A stretch of DNA of 64,000 nt from Sipunculus nudus (taxonomy: Eukaryota > Annelida > Sipuncula > Golfingiida > Sipunculidae): NCBI GenBank assembly GCA_026874595.1, contig CM049317.1, positions 42,308,401 to 42,372,400 on the forward strand, written 5' to 3'. Position numbers and translations under genes: made by a program. Numbering within the stretch: the stretch's first letter is position 1; each line of letters begins with the position of its first letter. This document shows positions 48,967 to 60,600 of this stretch, piece by piece. The notes under the pieces are model-generated. The model saw only the letters and a program-made list of their open reading frames with translations, searched no databases and had not been told where the DNA came from.

Positions 48967-49685
48967 TGTTATGGAGTAGGAAACTGCATATTTGTGACTT
49001 AACACATATTTCAAGGAATATTTCACATTTCATATTTCACAAAGACAAGCTCAGTTTCAGGCATGTCAGACTGAACAATGAATGACTTATTGATGACACA
49101 GACAACCAGCCATCCAGTCACACACAAATAGGCTTCTCTCCCAATTTAATCAGAGAACAGTACACCCAACCATTAAGACCTATTTTAAGTCTGTGTAAAC
49201 AGAAATAGTGTCACAGAATGACTTATGTGTTAAGTCTTTATGAGGGAATGGTAGAAAACAATTAAAACATGTTATTTTATGAGACTCCACATGTGTATAT
49301 AAGCACTGTCCTCCAGATAGGACTGAAATAAGATTGAGTTCAGTCTATACCTGATCTGTATCAGTTCAATATAATCTTATGTAAAATGATGACATGCATA
49401 ATTATGTCAAATGTCAGGTCACCATTACCATCCGATCCAATAGCAGCTTGTATCAGTGATGTAACTGAGGGTAAATGAATATACATCGATAATGTCATTC
49501 CAAACTCTGTATTAAAAAGTCTTGCATGGTGCGCGATTGGGGCAGTCAAAGGCAGAGAGACAGCACAGACTGAAGGAGACTACCCTTCTGCTGTAACAAC
49601 ATGTCAACTGATCTGGAATAAAGTTAAGTGTCTACCAACCTAGTCTTGTGTCTCTCTCACAACCTGTGTTACACGGATTGTAACA
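48967..49685 (+). mobile_element. Solo LTR (719 bp) in type-B HLE sequence
   Basis: Starts TGTTATGGAG and ends ATTGTAACA (TGTTA/TAACA inverted ends). It has a TATA-like 'gtatataagcac' near 49295 and an AATAAA signal near 49617. Flanks are TTAT (48963-48966) and TTAC (49686-49689), a 4-bp duplication with one change. Related type-B copies read 'ggtgttatttgga' through the site. No internal retrotransposon sequence adjoins it. Confidence 0.75.
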
Positions 49686-51401
49686 TTACTTGGAAAACAT
49701 TTTCATCCATCCATACAAAATCCATAAAACATCAGTATTTGCAAGTTAATTCCCTGTTACTCATCAACTATCGAATTCCTTTTCTATTAATTTTTCTTAA
49801 AGTTGTTATTAAAGACCTATAAAAATTTATTCATTTATTGTTAATTGTTATGCTGTTGGTCTAAACAACTAATAGATAAGTTGTGTTGGACACCTGAATC
49901 AACTGTGGCCAGCGGTGGTAAGCTGCCTGGCTGAACAGTATATGCCCCACCTCAAGCGTGCATAATTGGCCTGAAAGGTCAACTGGAGGACATACAGGTG
50001 ACTGAAGAGGGGCTGGGTAGAGCCTGGGTCTGACATGGTCTCATAAACACTTAATAAAAGCTGCAGTTTTTGGCCAATTTCTTTCAACTTTCAAAACTAA
50101 CAAGCTGAAATCCTTATTTCTGCATGATATGAAAATTATATCAACAATGCTTACTGTCAAACATGCCATGGTCAAAGATAGACAAAATTTAAGGTACTGA
50201 TTTTATATTTATGCTAGTAACTTATAAAACTTGAAAAAATTCAGAACTAATTTTGGGTATACAATTGAATCTTGATTAAATAATGTTATATCCCTGACAA
50301 AAAATCTCTAGCTTCAGTAATTCTCATTTTAAGGGAGTTAATATATTTCTTGATTTTACAAAGTGCATTATGTTCAGGCTTACAACTTAAAACAATTATG
50401 CAATACTGACATCATTTCTGGCATGTGCATAGAAAATGAGTAGAAGAACATGTATGTTATATATGATCAAAACCAGATCAGTGGTTTTGATACTAAGCAG
50501 TCTTGAAGTGTAACAATGGGTTTTTAATGGAAAATTGAAGTTTTTTCTTAATATCTCAAAGGAATGAAGTTCTAGTGACCAAACTTTTGGTATGGTAGGA
50601 GATTTGGGGGATATCTAAATATATGCCTGGGAGCTGAGAGCTGGCCTGGGAAGTCTGGGAGCTGAGCTCTAGCAAACTGCATAAAACTTGCTTGATCTAA
50701 ACAATACTTTACATGGTGCTTGAAAACTGGTTTCAAATTTCAGATGTTAACAGATGAAATGCTTGTAGTAACATGCTGTGAAAATTAAATCCACAGCAGT
50801 TACAGGAAAAAAATGTGCCAAAATTTAATGTACTGATTTTTATATTTATGCTAATAACTTGAAAAAAAAATGAAAAATTCAGATCTAATTTTGGGTATAC
50901 AATTGAATCTTGATTAAATACAGTTATATACCTGACTGAAAGTCTCTGGCTTCAGCAATTCTCAAGTTAAGGGAGTAAATATATTTTCTGAATTTTTAAA
51001 AAGTGCATTTTGTTCAGGCCCATTACTTCAAGAATTTAAAAAATACTGAACTAATTTCTGGTATGTACATAGGAAATATATAGAGGAATAAATATATTAA
51101 AAATGATCAATATCAGGTTAGTGGTTTTGATATTAGGCAGTCTTGAAGTGTAACAATGGGTTTTTAATGGAAAATGGAGGTTTTTCCTTAATATCTTGAA
51201 GGAACAAGGTCCTAGTGACCCAATTTTCGGTATGGTAGGAGAATTTGGGGACATCTAACGGTATGCCATATTTCAGATTCATAGGTCAAATGGTTTCAAA
51301 ACGTTCCAGTTTAATTAACAGACAGACAGACTGACGGACAGACCGTCAGCCAACGGACAAAGGACCACAACCATAGCTCAGATGACTTACAGCTGAGCTA
51401 A
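49686..51401 (-). mobile_element. Type-B HLE-1 sequence, right part, with hairpin end
   Basis: Contains 'catccatccatacaaaatccataaaacatcag' and the type-B body, including a partial duplication ('tacatggtgcttgaaaactgg' onward), then a GACAGAC tract and the shortened hairpin 'catagctcagatgacttacagctgagctaa'. Confidence 0.65.
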
Positions 51402-51780
51402 AAATCATAAAAAATCGATAGAATACAGGTGGTGCCACCAAACTGCAGAAACTGATGAAACACTCCATGATTAATAGCCACGCAAAAATCATGGTGATCA
51501 ATGCATTAGTTGTTCAGATACTTGAGCTTTTGTATCAAATTTTTCATTATTCTGGGGGGTACTTCAGAGCCCCATAGCTTGAAGAATATGGGAAATAGAG
51601 ACCTAATTCCAGGTTTACTAGGAGATTTTTCATGGACCTCTCTGGATATAAAGTTAGAAGATTCCAAGTCCTGTGGTTATGATTTGTGCCCTGTTAACGG
51701 ACAGACAGCCTGACTGCCTGACAGACAACAGACAAAGAGTGATCGCTATGGCCCAGATGACTTACAGTCAGCTGAGCTAA

Positions 51781-53834
51781 AAAGAATGGAGACATCTGTC
51801 TCTGCATAGACCCTCAAGTCCTCAATCAGGCTTTGAAGTGCGAGATCCATGCAATTTTGGATGATATTTTGCCAGATTTGGCAAAAAGCTAAGGTGTTCT
51901 CCATATTTGACCTTAAAAATGGTTATTGGCATTGCCAACTTGATGAGCCATCCAGTTACCTGACCTGCTTCATCACTCCGTTTGGGAGATACCGCTGGCT
52001 GAGACTACCCTTCCAGCTAGCAGTATCAAGCGAAATATTCCAAAGAGACTGCTTTCTGCTCTGGAAGGTTTTAAAGGACTGGCCTGCATCGCAGACAACA
52101 TACTAGTGTTGGGCATTGGAGATACAGAGACAGAGGCCAACATAGACCATGATAAGAAAGTAGAGCAGCTACTCACCCGTTGTGATCAATACGCGATCAG
52201 GCTGAACCCTGACAAAACCGAGATGAGACAAACCAGCATACCATTTCAAGGTCACATCATTACAAAGGAAGGAATCCTGCCAGATCCTGATAGATACATG
52301 CAATCACACACATGCAAGAGCCTCAAAATGTGACTGATGTTCAGTGACTGGCAGGTATGGTGAATTACCTAGCCAGGTTTTTACCAAATTTGTCTCAAGT
52401 CATGGAACCCATACAATGTCTGACGTGTAAGGATGTCAAGTGGCATTGGGGTCAAAAACAGAAGGATGCATTCTCAAAAGTGAAGGAGTTGGTCACTGGT
52501 TTATCCACTTTAAGGTACTACAGGCATGACCTACTGTAAGTGATCCAGTGCGATGCCAGCCAGAGTGGCTCAGGAGCAACGCTTCTGCAGAATGGCCAAC
52601 CTTTGTACTACATGAGCCGAGCTCTTACCCTCACAGAGACTAGATATGCTTTACTGAAAAAGATGTTGGTCGTGGTGTTTGCGCTAAACAAAATTCACCA
52701 ATATACGTTTGGCAGGCATACTACTATGCTTAGTGACCATATGCCACTAAAGTCTATCTGAAAACCACTAGATACAGCTCCTTGCAACCTACAGGGCATC
52801 CTCATGAGAACATAGCAATATGTCACTGAGATTACTTTCTGAAAGGAACTGAGATGCACATAGCAGGTCTGTTGTCGCGAGCACATCTTGATACCACAGA
52901 AGGTGGTCAGGAATTTGAGGCTGTAAATATGGTTCACTACCTGCCTATCAGACAGGAACGCCTAGACAGAATTTGCACAGGCGTCATGAATGATTCAGTC
53001 ATGTACCTTCTAACTGAAACCCTATTACGTGGATGGCCTGAAGACAAAAAGGCCGATGTCCCACATTAACTACTGCCCTGCTTTCATAGGAGAGAGGAGT
53101 ATGCAGTCCAGGACAGACTTTTTTTCAAGGGTGAACGAGTCATTAACCTGGAGTCTCTAAGGCCAGAGATAAGAAAAGCTCTGCACTTGTCACACCTTGG
53201 TGTTGAATCCTGTCTGCGCAGAGCACGAGAATGTGTGGACTGGACGGGATGAATAGCAACATCCGCGAGAGCATATGTCAATGCGACATCTGCAATTCAC
53301 AACCTAAGTCACAACCTAATGAACCATTGAAGTCACACAAGATCCCAGATCACCCCTGGGAGAAGGTCGGAGTAGACCTGTTTGAGGTGAAAGGTGTATC
53401 ATAAATTGTTACGGTGGACTATTTTAGCAATTTCTGGGAAGTAGATCGCCTTGTTAGTACAACAACAAAAACAGTTATCCACAAGCTCAAAATGCACTTT
53501 GCCCGGTATGGTTCACCAGTGATACTCATCAGTGACAATGGAGTTCTCAAAATTTGCCAGTGAGTGGGATTTTGGGCATCAGACAAGTAGCCCACATCAT
53601 CCTCAAGCCAATGGCATGGCCGAGTCGGCAGTTAAGACTGCAAAACCGTTGATCCTCAAGTGCACCAAATCGAAACAGGACATGTATATGGCATTCCTAG
53701 ATTATCACAATACCCCTACACAAGATAAGTAGTCAAGCCCAGCTCAACGTATGCTAGGGCGTCAAACACGTACTCTGGTTCCTACTACTGACATGTTGCT
53801 ACAACCACAAGCAGTCAGCACCAATATCACAAAA
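51781..53834 (+). pseudogene. Ty3/gypsy pol pseudogene: RT, RNase H, integrase
   Basis: Plus strand, decayed by frameshifts and stops. Domains in order: RT from motif A (GDICLCIDPQVLNQALK; FSIFDLKNGYWHCQLD), the region of the catalytic YxDD box decayed to 'ADNILVLG' (52098-52121), and the thumb (NPDKTEMRQTSIPFQGHIIT). RNase H follows (IQCDASQSGSGATLLQNG; SDHMPLKS, 52543-52758). Integrase comes last, with its zinc finger (HLSHLGVES...CQCDIC), GVDLFEVKG around the first catalytic Asp (53370-53395) and SDNGV around the second (53532-53545). This is the standard gypsy order, so it is unrelated to the Gmr1-like copy. Protease and the N-terminal RT are missing. Both edges coincide with HLE-1 ends (51780 and 53835). 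Confidence 0.85.
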
Positions 53835-54898
53835 CAAGGGACCAATGGGTCACGTCGCTCAGCTGAATTTTGGAAAATATTAGCAACTGCAAAATATTTT
53901 TATTTCTTTTGGTTTTTCATGTATATGAGCATATGAAAAGCCAAGAGAAAAAGGCCCTGCTACAATTAAACTCTGTAAATTATAGAATAATGGACGTGAG
54001 CTCATATGCACTGTGTAATAAATGAAACCTGTGGCCTGAAACCATTTAATGATGCACCAAGGGATAAAATAGGCTTACGTTAAGTGTTATATAAAGGTTA
54101 CATTTCATAAACAAATAATATGTGAAAGTAATTAAGTTTTCAAAAGTTTAATATATGGCCATATGAGTTAAAAATTAATCCAACAAATGTTGACCAATAT
54201 TCCTAAGATGGTGTTTTTCACACCTAAGCCCGGCCAGCTTTAAAAAATATGAATGAAATGCTACAAAGTATTTATATCTTCTTAAATCTAGACAATATTA
54301 GGATTAATTTCCTGAACATTTGTTTCTTTAAAACAAGGGACCCATGAGTCACGGTGCTCAGCTGAAGTTTGAAATTTTTGCAAATGCAAAATATGCAAAA
54401 TATTCTATTGTAAGGTTTTTCATATATAGAAGCACATGAGAAGCTAAGAGGAAAGGGCCCTCCTACTTGGTTATAGTAAGGTGCTAAATATATGATTGCA
54501 AAACTAATACTCTGACAAGACTGTCATGAAGAAAAACAGAAAAGTTTTGAGATACTGTGATGCATATGAAAAATTTACAGATGGACAGGCAAGTGGACAG
54601 AATGGACTAATACCTTTATTTCACTTTCAAGGGTATAATGCACTTAAGTTTACAGATTCATTTTTTTATTTACAAGTTTTATAAATTTGTAATAAAAAAT
54701 CTGAAAATATAAGTTAAAATATCAGAATTCTAAGTTGTGATTATTATTTATCCAGAGTGTAGCTCATATCGGGTCTTATTATGCATACACATATATTTTA
54801 TTATTTTTAAATCACAAATGTTTAAACTGAATTTAAAAGAAAACAAGGGACCCATGGGTCTCTGTGCTCAGCTGAAGTTGACCTTGAAGGTAAAACAT

Positions 54899-55144
54899 CT
54901 AAAATAATATCATTTGGAGATAAAGTCTAGGAGGAAAAGGTAATATAGGCCATGGCTGGTTGACATGATTGGTTTGTATTGATAAGTAAGAAATTGTTTC
55001 AAATAATATTTTGTGACCAAACCATGCATTTCCTAATGTTAAAACTGAAGCATGTGAGCGGTTTGTGACCATAAGATGAATATTAATACCATGATCATTG
55101 GTTGGCTTTTTGATAAACTGTTGACAGTTCAGTAGTTTACACAT
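54899..55144 (-). pseudogene. APE-type endonuclease remnant 2
   Basis: Minus-strand frame with KPTNDHG, VTNRSHASVLTLGNAW and FGHKIL. It aligns with remnant 1 at nearly every position and sits about 55 bp inside an HLE-1 palindromic end (54844). The catalytic SDH is replaced by FGH. Confidence 0.65.
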
Positions 55145-55155
55145 TTGTTAAATTG

Positions 55156-55158
<3 letters not shown>

Positions 55159-55212
<54 letters not shown>
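55159..55212. repeat. (AT)n microsatellite
   Basis: Uninterrupted AT repeat of about 54 bp. Confidence 0.98.
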
Positions 55213-55214
<2 letters not shown>

Positions 55215-56326
55215 TTAAATATATGGTTTTTTTTTCTATTTTATAAAATATATACAGTTGAAATATAACTTATATCCCCAGTCCAAAGATGGAAGGACTT
55301 GGTTGTGATGGGGGGGGTGAGGAATGATGGGATTAAAGTTTAACATATGCAATATTACTCAACTGAGTATATAAGTTTCTTTCAAATTTCAGACTTTAAT
55401 AGCTTAAATCCATACACATACAGCATATGAAAGTTATTTCAACAGTGCTTAAGGAAAAAATTTCATAATTAATATATATAGATATTTAATGATAATGGAG
55501 AGATGATGGGCAGACTGAGCTGATCACTATGTTCCATTCTCCTGAGGCAAGAATATGTTTCAATTAGATCTTTATTTTTTTCTTATCCAAGAATGCAGTT
55601 AGAAAAAAAAATAAACAAAATCCGATATAGTTTTTTGGATGACTGATTATTTGCAAAAAATTTGGTGATGTTAGCTCCTGCCGTTTTTGTGATAGCTATG
55701 GTTAAGGTACAGACGACGCAAAACGCCTGACACACGACGCCGCACCATCGCATAAGCTCACAGGTTCGCTAAAAATCCAGGTGGCGCAACCAATCTGCAG
55801 GAACTGATGAAACTCTCATGATGAATATGCATGCAAAGAATCATGGTGATCAATGATTAGTTGTTCAGATACTGGAGCTTTTGTATCAAATTTTTAATTA
55901 TTCTTAGGTGTACTTCTGAGCCCTACAGCTCCGAGGATATAAATAACAGAGGCCAAATTTCAGGTTTGCAAGGAGATTTTTTATTGACCTCCCTGCATGT
56001 CAAGTTAGAAGATTCCAGGTCTAGCCATTACAATTTGTGCCTGGTTAACGGACAGACAGACTGATGGACACTGGACAAAGGGTGATCGCTATAGCTCAAA
56101 TGACTTTCAGTCAGCTGAGCTAAAAATTATTCATTTCACATGCAGTGAACAAAAGGGCAAAACATAATCCTGGTGAAGGTATATCAAGGTGTCATATTAA
56201 CACAGTCTTAATATATAACATTAGTGTATGCTTTCGGCACCATAAAACCAATTATAACTAGATATATCAACAATCACTGCACATAATTTAAAACAATTGA
56301 ATAATCTGATGAACTATTGTACTCAC

Positions 56327-56358
56327 TCTTTGCCATAGAATGATGGTCTGTTGTGGAC
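56327..56358 (-). CDS. Chimaerin-like gene, 32-bp microexon linking N-terminus to SH2 domain
   Basis: Minus-strand microexon with acceptor TGTGTTTATAG and donor GTGAGT. It encodes VHNRPSFYGK plus two bases (GA) of the next codon. The first base of the SH2 exon (G at 24342) completes that codon as GAG (Glu). Chimaerins have the pattern V-x-NRP-x-(F/Y)YG-(R/K)-E immediately before the SH2 core, so sequence, phase and order all agree. At 32 bp the exon depends on strong splice sites, and both are close to consensus. The downstream intron, to the SH2 exon, is about 32 kb and filled with nested transposable elements. A minisatellite starts about 280 bp upstream of the acceptor, on the right-hand side. 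Confidence 0.85.
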
Positions 56359-56639
56359 CTATAAACACAAAAACATGTATTATATTAATTCCATTTAGCC
56401 TTGTTGTGTTGACTTTTAATTCTCAGCCTGTTGTTAATATCCACAATATTCCAAAGATAATGTCATATAACCTAGTCAGCTCTCAAGTGAATATTTCTTA
56501 ATCTTTTTCAAAAACTGACCAGAGAGTTACCAATCAACTCACAAACATGCACTATTCATCACAAAATGGGAAAAACTATATTGGCAATGAACTGTATTTG
56601 GCTCTGACATTGCTCCTTATAGCATCATCACCCATCAGA

Positions 56640-57517
56640 ATGGCCTCTAGTTAACTAACCCCTTAGTGTGGCCTCTTCTTTACTAACCCATTAAGATGGC
56701 CTTTTATTAAACAAAACATTAGTTAGGCCTCTTGTTAATAACCATTAGTGTGGCCTCTTGTTAAATAACCATTAGTGTGGCCTAATGTTAATTAGTAAGG
56801 CCTCTTGTTAATTAATCAAATAGTTAGGCCTCTTTTTAATTATAGGCTACCATTGTGGTCTGTAGTTAACTGACCCATTAGATTGGCCTCTAGTTAATTA
56901 ACCCATTAGTGTGGCCTCTAGTAAACTAACCCATTAGTGTGGCCTCTAGTTAACTAACCCCTTAATGTGACCTCAAACTAACCCATTAATGTGGCCTCTA
57001 TTTAACTAACCCATTAGTGTGTCCTCTAGTTAACTAACCCATTGGTGTGGCCTCTAGTTATCTGACCCATTAGAATGGCATCTAGTAAACTAACCCATTC
57101 ATGTGACCTCTAGTTAACTAACCCCTAAGAGTGGCCTCCAAATAACTAACCCATTAGTGTGGCCTTTAGTTAACTAAGCCATTAGTGTGACCTCAAACTA
57201 ACCCATTAATGTGGCCTCTATTTAACTAACCCATTAGTGTGTCCTCTAGTTAACTAACCCATTGGTGTGGCCTCTAGTTATCTGAAACATTAGAATGGCA
57301 TCTAGTAAACTAACCCATTCATGTGACCTCTAGTTAACTATTAGTTAACTCCTTAGAGTGGCCTCCAAATAACTAACCCAATAGTTTGACCTCTAGTTGA
57401 CAATGCCATTAGTCAGGCCTCTAGTTAACTAACCCATTAATGTTGCCTCTAGTTATCTAACCCATAAGACTGGCCTCTAGTTTACTAACCCATTAGTGTG
57501 GCCTCTAGTTAACTGAC
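56640..57517. repeat. 28-bp minisatellite with a 220-bp higher-order repeat
   Basis: About 30 units of GGCCTCTAGTTAACTAACCCATTAGTGT with substitutions and small deletions. A block beginning 'gtgacctcaaactaacccattaatgtgg' occurs at about 56966 and again at about 57186, and the following 170 bp match almost base for base: a recent duplication of eight units. It lies in the intron just upstream of the 32-bp exon. Confidence 0.92.
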
Positions 57518-57654
57518 AAGTTAAGGGAGTAAATATATTTCCTGAATTTTTACAAAAGGCATTATATTTGGGCCAATTACTTCAAGAATTAAAAAAATAT
57601 TAAACTTATTTCTCGTATGGTCATAGGAAATACATAGAGAAATTAATAAATTAA

Positions 57655-60600
57655 CAAGGGACCTATGGGTCACGGCACTCAGCTGAATGAGACAGATACA
57701 ATTGTGTCACTATTGTTGTATGTAGGTCTGTAAGATTTCATTTTGACAGATGTAATTTTTTGTATTAATTATGTAGTTGAGCGGAATAGTTATCAGTATT
57801 TTAAATATGAACATGAATGTGTGTCTAAAATATTGCAATGGGAATGACCAGATGTTGTAAATTGCAGAGGAAGGAAGTGGAGATTTGCAAGTATAAAAAT
57901 ACAAATTTAATAAATCAAAATATTTATGGAAAAGTAGAAAACTTATATGTTTTGGGAAGCAGTTGTTGCTGAATTAGAGAGGAAACAGAATGTCTCAAAA
58001 AGTATCTATAGAGAAGAAATTGTAGATTAAGCTGTGAGAAGTTGCCATGTTTGATCTGAATTGAAGAATGGGGGATTGTTGCTAATAATATCTTGTGATC
58101 TGACCATGTGTTTTCTAATGTTGAAACTGAAGCATTTAAACAGTTAGTAAAGACAAGATCTATGGTATTTCCATAGTCATTGGTTGGTTCTCTGACTAGT
58201 TGTTGACATTAAAGAGTTGACATAATTGTTTCAATATGGTGTTATATATTATATTAGAAATGTCAATATTGAAATTGCCCATGATCACTATAGGCAGGAT
58301 GTGGTCAACTTGAGAGACTAAAACTTTGGAGTTCAGCGAAGAAGTTACTGATGGGACATCCGGGTGACCTATAGAGGAAAACAATCTGAAGTGACTGAGT
58401 CTAAGTGTGAATATAGAGAAGAGATGACTCAAAATCTGGTATTGTGTGGTGGTGAAGGGTTACATGGGGACTCAGCTGTTTAACCTGATTGGGGGTGGGG
58501 GGGGGGGGGGGGGGGGGAGGGAGGATGAGAGTTTAAAAATACCTTTGTAACTCTGTATATTTATTTCTTTATTTACCAGTTATAAATTTTATGCAGTTGC
58601 CAGAAGAATATTGTCCTAAACAAATACTCAGTGGAGTGAGGAAAGTTACAACACCTTTGCATAAACATACAGGATACAAAATTTAATCTTACAGGTAAAA
58701 AAAAGTTTTATTCATAATTATTGAATATTTAAAAAAAGACAGAGAGATATAAAAACAAAGCATATCACTTTAATTCCCATTCTACTGAGGCAGAAAAATA
58801 CTGAACGAATGTTTGCATTAGGTCCTCATTTTTTTATTACATCATTTTATTGTTAAGGGAAATTTTGGAAAAAATTTATAAATTTTACTGTACATTTACA
58901 ATATATATCAATTATATTTGAAAATTTAAGTTGGTTAACAATTCTAAATTGCATCAACATTTGCAGTTAATCTGCTCAGTCAAACAATTATGTCACATTA
59001 TATACACAGATGTATTTATTTTTTCTTAAAATATATTTTTTTATATATTATCTGAAAATAACACTTGATTCAGGAAAAGTTGTATACATTGGATCGTAAA
59101 CAGCAATGCAATTAAAGTATGTAACTAATGCAACATATCTGTTGGGGGGGGGGGGAGGGAGGGAGGTCAGGGTTGCCATGTGATTCTACATTTGTGACAG
59201 CAGTGTTGCATCACTAACAGGCAAGGCTGTAGGGACCAGACATGGCTAGTCTGGAGGTTCAAAATGAAAATACATTAGAGCCTCAGAAAAACTTCAACAA
59301 CTAGAACAATTTTTAAGCTTTTACTTTGAAATTTCAGAATTTAACAGATTAAATCTATATATATGGACTGTGAAAAGTAAATCAAATGTTCTTACAAGAA
59401 AGAAACATGCCATGGTCAAACTTGGGCAAAATTTAAGTTATATAGAGGAATATTTATGGTAAATATGAAGAAAACCAGATGAGTGGTTTTGATATTCGAC
59501 AGTCTTGAAGTATGAAAATAGATATTTAATAGAAACACAGGTGTATTTAATTTTTTCTAAAAATATATTTTTAAATTATAACTTTTTAAAATTATATAAT
59601 ACTGACTAAATTACTGGCACGTACATAGGAACTATACAGAGGAAACAGTTAAAGTTTTGAAATACTGTGATGCATATGAAAAATTTACAGATGGACAGGC
59701 AAGTGGACAGAATGGACCAATACATTTATTTCACTTTCAAGGGAATAATGCATTTTAAGTTTATATATAAGCCTATTTTTTTAGCATATCCACTTTTACC
59801 ATTAATAGTTTTAAATCTGATTCATTTTTTTTATTTACAAGTTTTATAAATTTGCAATAAAACAACTGAAAATATAAGTTAAAATATTAGAATTCTAAGC
59901 TGCAATCATTATATATCCAGAGTGTAGGTCATATTGGGTCATATTATGCATACACATATATATTTTTTTTTAAATCACAAATGTTTAAACTGAATTTAAA
60001 AGAAAATAATGCCACAACATGGCATCTAATAGATTATTCCTTGAATCACTATTAAAAAGTTTTGCACATTGGAATTTTCAGTACATACTTAATTTTATTC
60101 ACCAAAATAAAATAAAAGATTCAGTAAATTGGATAAAATAAAAACATCCTTTCAAATAAAGTATACACACTTTTGGTTGAATGAAGGACAAACAATATCA
60201 TTATGCTAATTACAATCTCAGCAATAATTTATTACTGGAATTAATAGTCAATTTCACACCTGGTGAAGTTTTTACTCTTCTGAAGTAAGGAATTACTTAT
60301 CTGATGAACATCCACACTTTCATAGCAATACACCACTTTGTGGACACTATTAAATGAGCACTTTAATCATTGTAACCCTGGTGGTACAATACAAAATCTA
60401 AAATGTAGCATAGCCATGAATAAAATAAAATACAGAAAATTATAACATTCATCTAGTTAATGCACCATCGGGGGGGGGGGGGGGCAGGGCAGAGGGGAAG
60501 CCATAATGCAAGTGATGGCTGTTCTACTAGGTGGGCCAGATGTAAACAACACTTGACATGGTGTATGAAAACTTGAATAAAAGCTACTCTTTTCTATCAA

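Larger units (their letters stand above)
37275..51401 (-). mobile_element. HLE-1 type-B element hosting HLE-2 copy 2 and a solo LTR
   Basis: The left end is CAAGGGACCTATGGGTCACG followed by TCGCTCAGCTGAATTTTGG. Type-B sequence lies on both sides of 40684-48936 and again after 49685, and ends with a hairpin and CTAA at 51401. An additional type-B fragment with its own hairpin ends at 39103, and another short hairpin ends at 39188, so the left part is itself a mosaic. Treating 37275 and 51401 as partners is inference. Confidence 0.5.
35677..51780 (-). mobile_element. HLE-1 element with TGACCTTTGACCT core, expanded by nested insertions
   Basis: The left end CTAGGGACCCATGGGTCTTG plus ACGCTCAGCTG begins inside the gag pseudogene. 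The right end, a core-2 unit (51413-51660), a GACAGAC-type tract and a hairpin ending CTAA at 51780, abuts a gypsy RT pseudogene. The same order (145-bp core, core-2 unit, hairpin) is seen at 1326-2302, which supports treating 35677-37200 and 51402-51780 as one element split by 37275-51401. Pairing the two ends is inference. Confidence 0.5.
53835..56123 (-). mobile_element. Cluster of HLE-1 elements with three palindromic ends
   Basis: CAAGGGAC(C)-type ends at 53835, 54334 and 54844 each lead into different AT-rich bodies. To their right lie an HLE-2 right-end fragment (about 55590-55772, GCATAAGCTCACAGGTTCGCTAA) and a core-2 unit with an HLE-1 hairpin ending at 56123. At least two of the three left ends lack a right partner, so the cluster is a stack of truncated copies. 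The first end interrupts the gypsy pol pseudogene. Confidence 0.65.

Noticed and set aside
49330-49630. Possible promoter and first exon (TATA-like site, AATAAA) of a host gene
   Set aside because: Both signals fall within a 719-bp segment with LTR ends and flanking short duplications, so a solo LTR explains them better.
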